From: Streptomonospora nanhaiensis
Lineage (GTDB): Bacteria; Actinomycetota; Actinomycetes; Streptosporangiales; Streptosporangiaceae
Length of the DNA stretch: 64,000 nt
Assembly: GCF_026642255.1 (NCBI RefSeq)
Contig: NZ_CP113264.1
Span: 930,001-994,000, forward strand
Reading direction: 5' to 3'
Position 1 is the stretch's first letter; each line of letters opens with the position of its first letter. Both the position numbers and the translations under genes were made by a program. The notes under the pieces are model-generated. The model searched no databases and had not been told where the DNA came from. It saw nothing but the letters and a program-made list of their open reading frames with translations. Positions 62,205 through 64,000 of the stretch are shown piece after piece.

Positions 62205-64000
62205 ATGACAGCGGTAAGCGCAGAACGCGACAGTGCCCGGCAGGAAGTTCCCGAGCAGCTCAGGAATGACGTCAAACTCCTCGGAGAGATGCTCGGAACG
62301 GTCCTCGCCGAAAGCGGCGGCGAGGAACTGCTCGCCGATGTCGAGAAGCTCCGACACGCCGTGATCGGCGCCCGTGACGGTTCCGTCACAGGCGAGGAGA
62401 TCACCGCGATCGTCGCCGCCTGGCCCCTCGAACGCGCCAAGCAGGTGGCCAGGGCCTTCACGGTGTACTTCCACCTGGCCAACCTCGCCGAGGAGCACCA
62501 GCGGATGCGGGCCCTGCGCGAGCGCGACGACGCCGCCAACCCTCCCCGCGAGTCCCTGGCCGCCGCCGTGCGCGCCATCCGGGAGGCCGACGGCGGGGAG
62601 GAGCGCCTCAACGAGCTCGTGGCCGGCATGGAGTTCCATCCCGTGCTCACGGCCCACCCCACGGAGGCCCGGCGCCGCGCCGTCTCCACCTCCATCCAGC
62701 GGATCAGCGAGGACCTCGACGCCTGGCACGCCTCCCACGAGGGGAGCAGCGCCGCCGCCGAGGCGCACCGGCGCCTGCTGGAGGAGATCGACCTCCTCTG
62801 GCGCACCTCCCAGCTGCGCTACACCCGGCTCGACCCGCTCGACGAGGTGCGCACCGCCCTCGCGGCGTTCGACGAGACCATCTTCTCCGTCATCCCGCAG
62901 GTCTACCGGAGCCTGGACGCCGCCATCGACCCCGACGGCACCGGCGTCCGGCCCCCGCGCGCCACGCCCTTCGTCCGCTACGGCAGCTGGATCGGCGGCG
63001 ACCGGGACGGCAACCCCTACGTCACCCACGACGTGACCCGCGAGGCCGTGCTCATCCAGTCCGAGCACGTGCTGCGCGGGCTGGAGGGCGCCGCGGACAG
63101 GGTCGCCCGCACCCTCACCGCCTACTCCAACCTCACCCCGGCCAGCCCGGCGCTGCTCGACGCCCTCTCCGCGGCCCGGGCCGGCCACCCCGCCCTGATG
63201 GCCGGGATCGGCGAGCGCTCGCCCAACGAGCCGCACCGCCAGCTCCTGCTGCTGGCCGCCGCCCGGCTGCGCGCCACCCGCGAACGCGACGCCGACCTCG
63301 CCTACCCCGACGCCGACGCCTTCCTCGACGACCTGCGCACCGTGCAGGACTCGCTGGTCGACGCGGGCGCCGTCCGCCAGGCCTACGGTGAGCTCCAGCA
63401 CCTCGTCTGGCAGGCGGAGACCTTCGGCTTCCACCTCGCGGAGCTGGAGATCCGCCAGCACAGCGAGGTGCACGCCGCCGCACTGGAGGAGCTCAGGGCG
63501 GGGAAGGCCCCCTCGGAGCGCACCGAGGAGGTACTGGCGACCATCCGGGTCATCGCCTGGATCCAGGAGCGCTTCGGCGTGGAGGCGTGCCGCCGCTACA
63601 TCGTCAGCTTCACCCGCACCGCGGAGGACGTCGCCGCCGTCCACGAGCTGGCCTCCCACGCCCTGCCGCCCGAGCGGATGCCCGTCCTCGACGTCATCCC
63701 CCTGTTCGAGACCGGCGCCGACCTGGACGCCTCGCCCGACGTGCTCGACGGCATGCTGGAGGTGCCCCAGATCCGGCGGAGGCTCGAACAGACCGGCCGC
63801 CGCGTCGAGGTCATGCTCGGCTACAGCGACTCCGCCAAGGACGTCGGCCCGGTCAGCGCCACCCTGCGGCTGTACGACGCCCAGGCCCGGCTGGCCGCGT
63901 GGGCGGAGCGGCACGACGTGCGGCTCACCCTCTTCCACGGCCGCGGCGGGTCGCTCGGACGCGGCGGCGGGCCCGCCAGCCGCGCCCTGCTCGCCCAGGC
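62205..64000 (+). CDS. ppc: Phosphoenolpyruvate carboxylase (3' end outside window)
   Basis: The first 598 residues are visible. The enzyme carboxylates PEP to oxaloacetate. It shows [15 protein letters not shown] with the catalytic His, [52 protein letters not shown] and the mobile loop [18 protein letters not shown] 62205 lies seven bases after TAGTGT (62192-62197), so the transcript is probably leaderless. The reading frame is open at the right edge; the missing part should be about 300 residues. Confidence 0.95.
   Translation, partial: MTAVSAERDSARQEVPEQLRNDVKLLGEMLGTVLAESGGEELLADVEKLRHAVIGARDGSVTGEEITAIVAAWPLERAKQVARAFTVYFHLANLAEEHQRMRALRERDDAANPPRESLAAAVRAIREADGGEERLNELVAGMEFHPVLTAHPTEARRRAVSTSIQRISEDLDAWHASHEGSSAAAEAHRRLLEEIDLLWRTSQLRYTRLDPLDEVRTALAAFDETIFSVIPQVYRSLDAAIDPDGTGVRPPRATPFVRYGSWIGGDRDGNPYVTHDVTREAVLIQSEHVLRGLEGAADRVARTLTAYSNLTPASPALLDALSAARAGHPALMAGIGERSPNEPHRQLLLLAAARLRATRERDADLAYPDADAFLDDLRTVQDSLVDAGAVRQAYGELQHLVWQAETFGFHLAELEIRQHSEVHAAALEELRAGKAPSERTEEVLATIRVIAWIQERFGVEACRRYIVSFTRTAEDVAAVHELASHALPPERMPVLDVIPLFETGADLDASPDVLDGMLEVPQIRRRLEQTGRRVEVMLGYSDSAKDVGPVSATLRLYDAQARLAAWAERHDVRLTLFHGRGGSLGRGGGPASRALLAQ

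Overview
The window is a chromosomal segment of a very GC-rich actinomycete. Evidence is the strong G/C third-position bias, frequent GTG and TTG starts, short GTGA or TGATG overlaps between operon genes, an acyl-CoA carboxylase epsilon subunit, and a DtxR/IdeR-type iron box. Gene content and order fit Nocardiopsaceae, perhaps Nocardiopsis; that placement is inference. It holds about 55 protein genes and one tRNA. I found no insertion sequence, phage gene or CRISPR array.

Layout. 1-13.6 kb is housekeeping: a transketolase C-terminal piece, an ABC-F ATPase, glutathione peroxidase, an SGNH lipoprotein, a MarR regulator, a desaturase with its TetR regulator, tRNA-Gln(TTG), glmU-prs-rplY-pth, and a TetR gene divergent from a DsbA-TPR fusion. 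13.9-33.2 kb is an accessory locus that looks like a Wzx/Wzy-type exopolysaccharide system with built-in sulfation. It encodes a polyprenyl-phosphate sugar transferase, a CysQ-like PAP phosphatase, CysD and CysN, two sulfotransferases, an Alg14-like protein with an Alg13-GT2 fusion, a flippase, an APH-fold kinase, a polymerase candidate and a Wzz-type copolymerase with a degenerate kinase domain. A secreted subtilisin and a secreted GH26-like hydrolase lie inside it. 33.6-40.6 kb holds purN-purH-folD, a DUF3017 protein and icd, with an FHA-HTH regulator between. 40.6-57 kb carries a structured RNA candidate, LytR-CpsA-Psr, a degenerate galactokinase, YihY, a GCS2 ligase, an amidohydrolase, adenosine deaminase, a PH-domain protein, an orphan iron-box promoter, purine nucleoside phosphorylase, an LpdA-like flavoprotein, two zinc-ribbon proteins, a Met/Gly-rich membrane protein and a dicarboxylate symporter. 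57-64 kb has a Uma2 nuclease, the acyl-CoA carboxylase operon and the 5' part of PEP carboxylase.

How the parts work together. In the polysaccharide locus CysD/CysN would make APS, an APS kinase encoded elsewhere would make PAPS, the two sulfotransferases would use it, and the CysQ-like enzyme would remove the PAP product. A tandem half-site of the form RTAAC-N5-GTAGT lies upstream of four units there (13910 plus, 21783 plus, 25600 minus, 33239 minus; the last copy is diverged). It may define a common regulon.

The candidates most worth following are that sulfated-polysaccharide locus with its shared motif, the RNA at 40976-41140, and the orphan iron-box transcript at 49606-50037.
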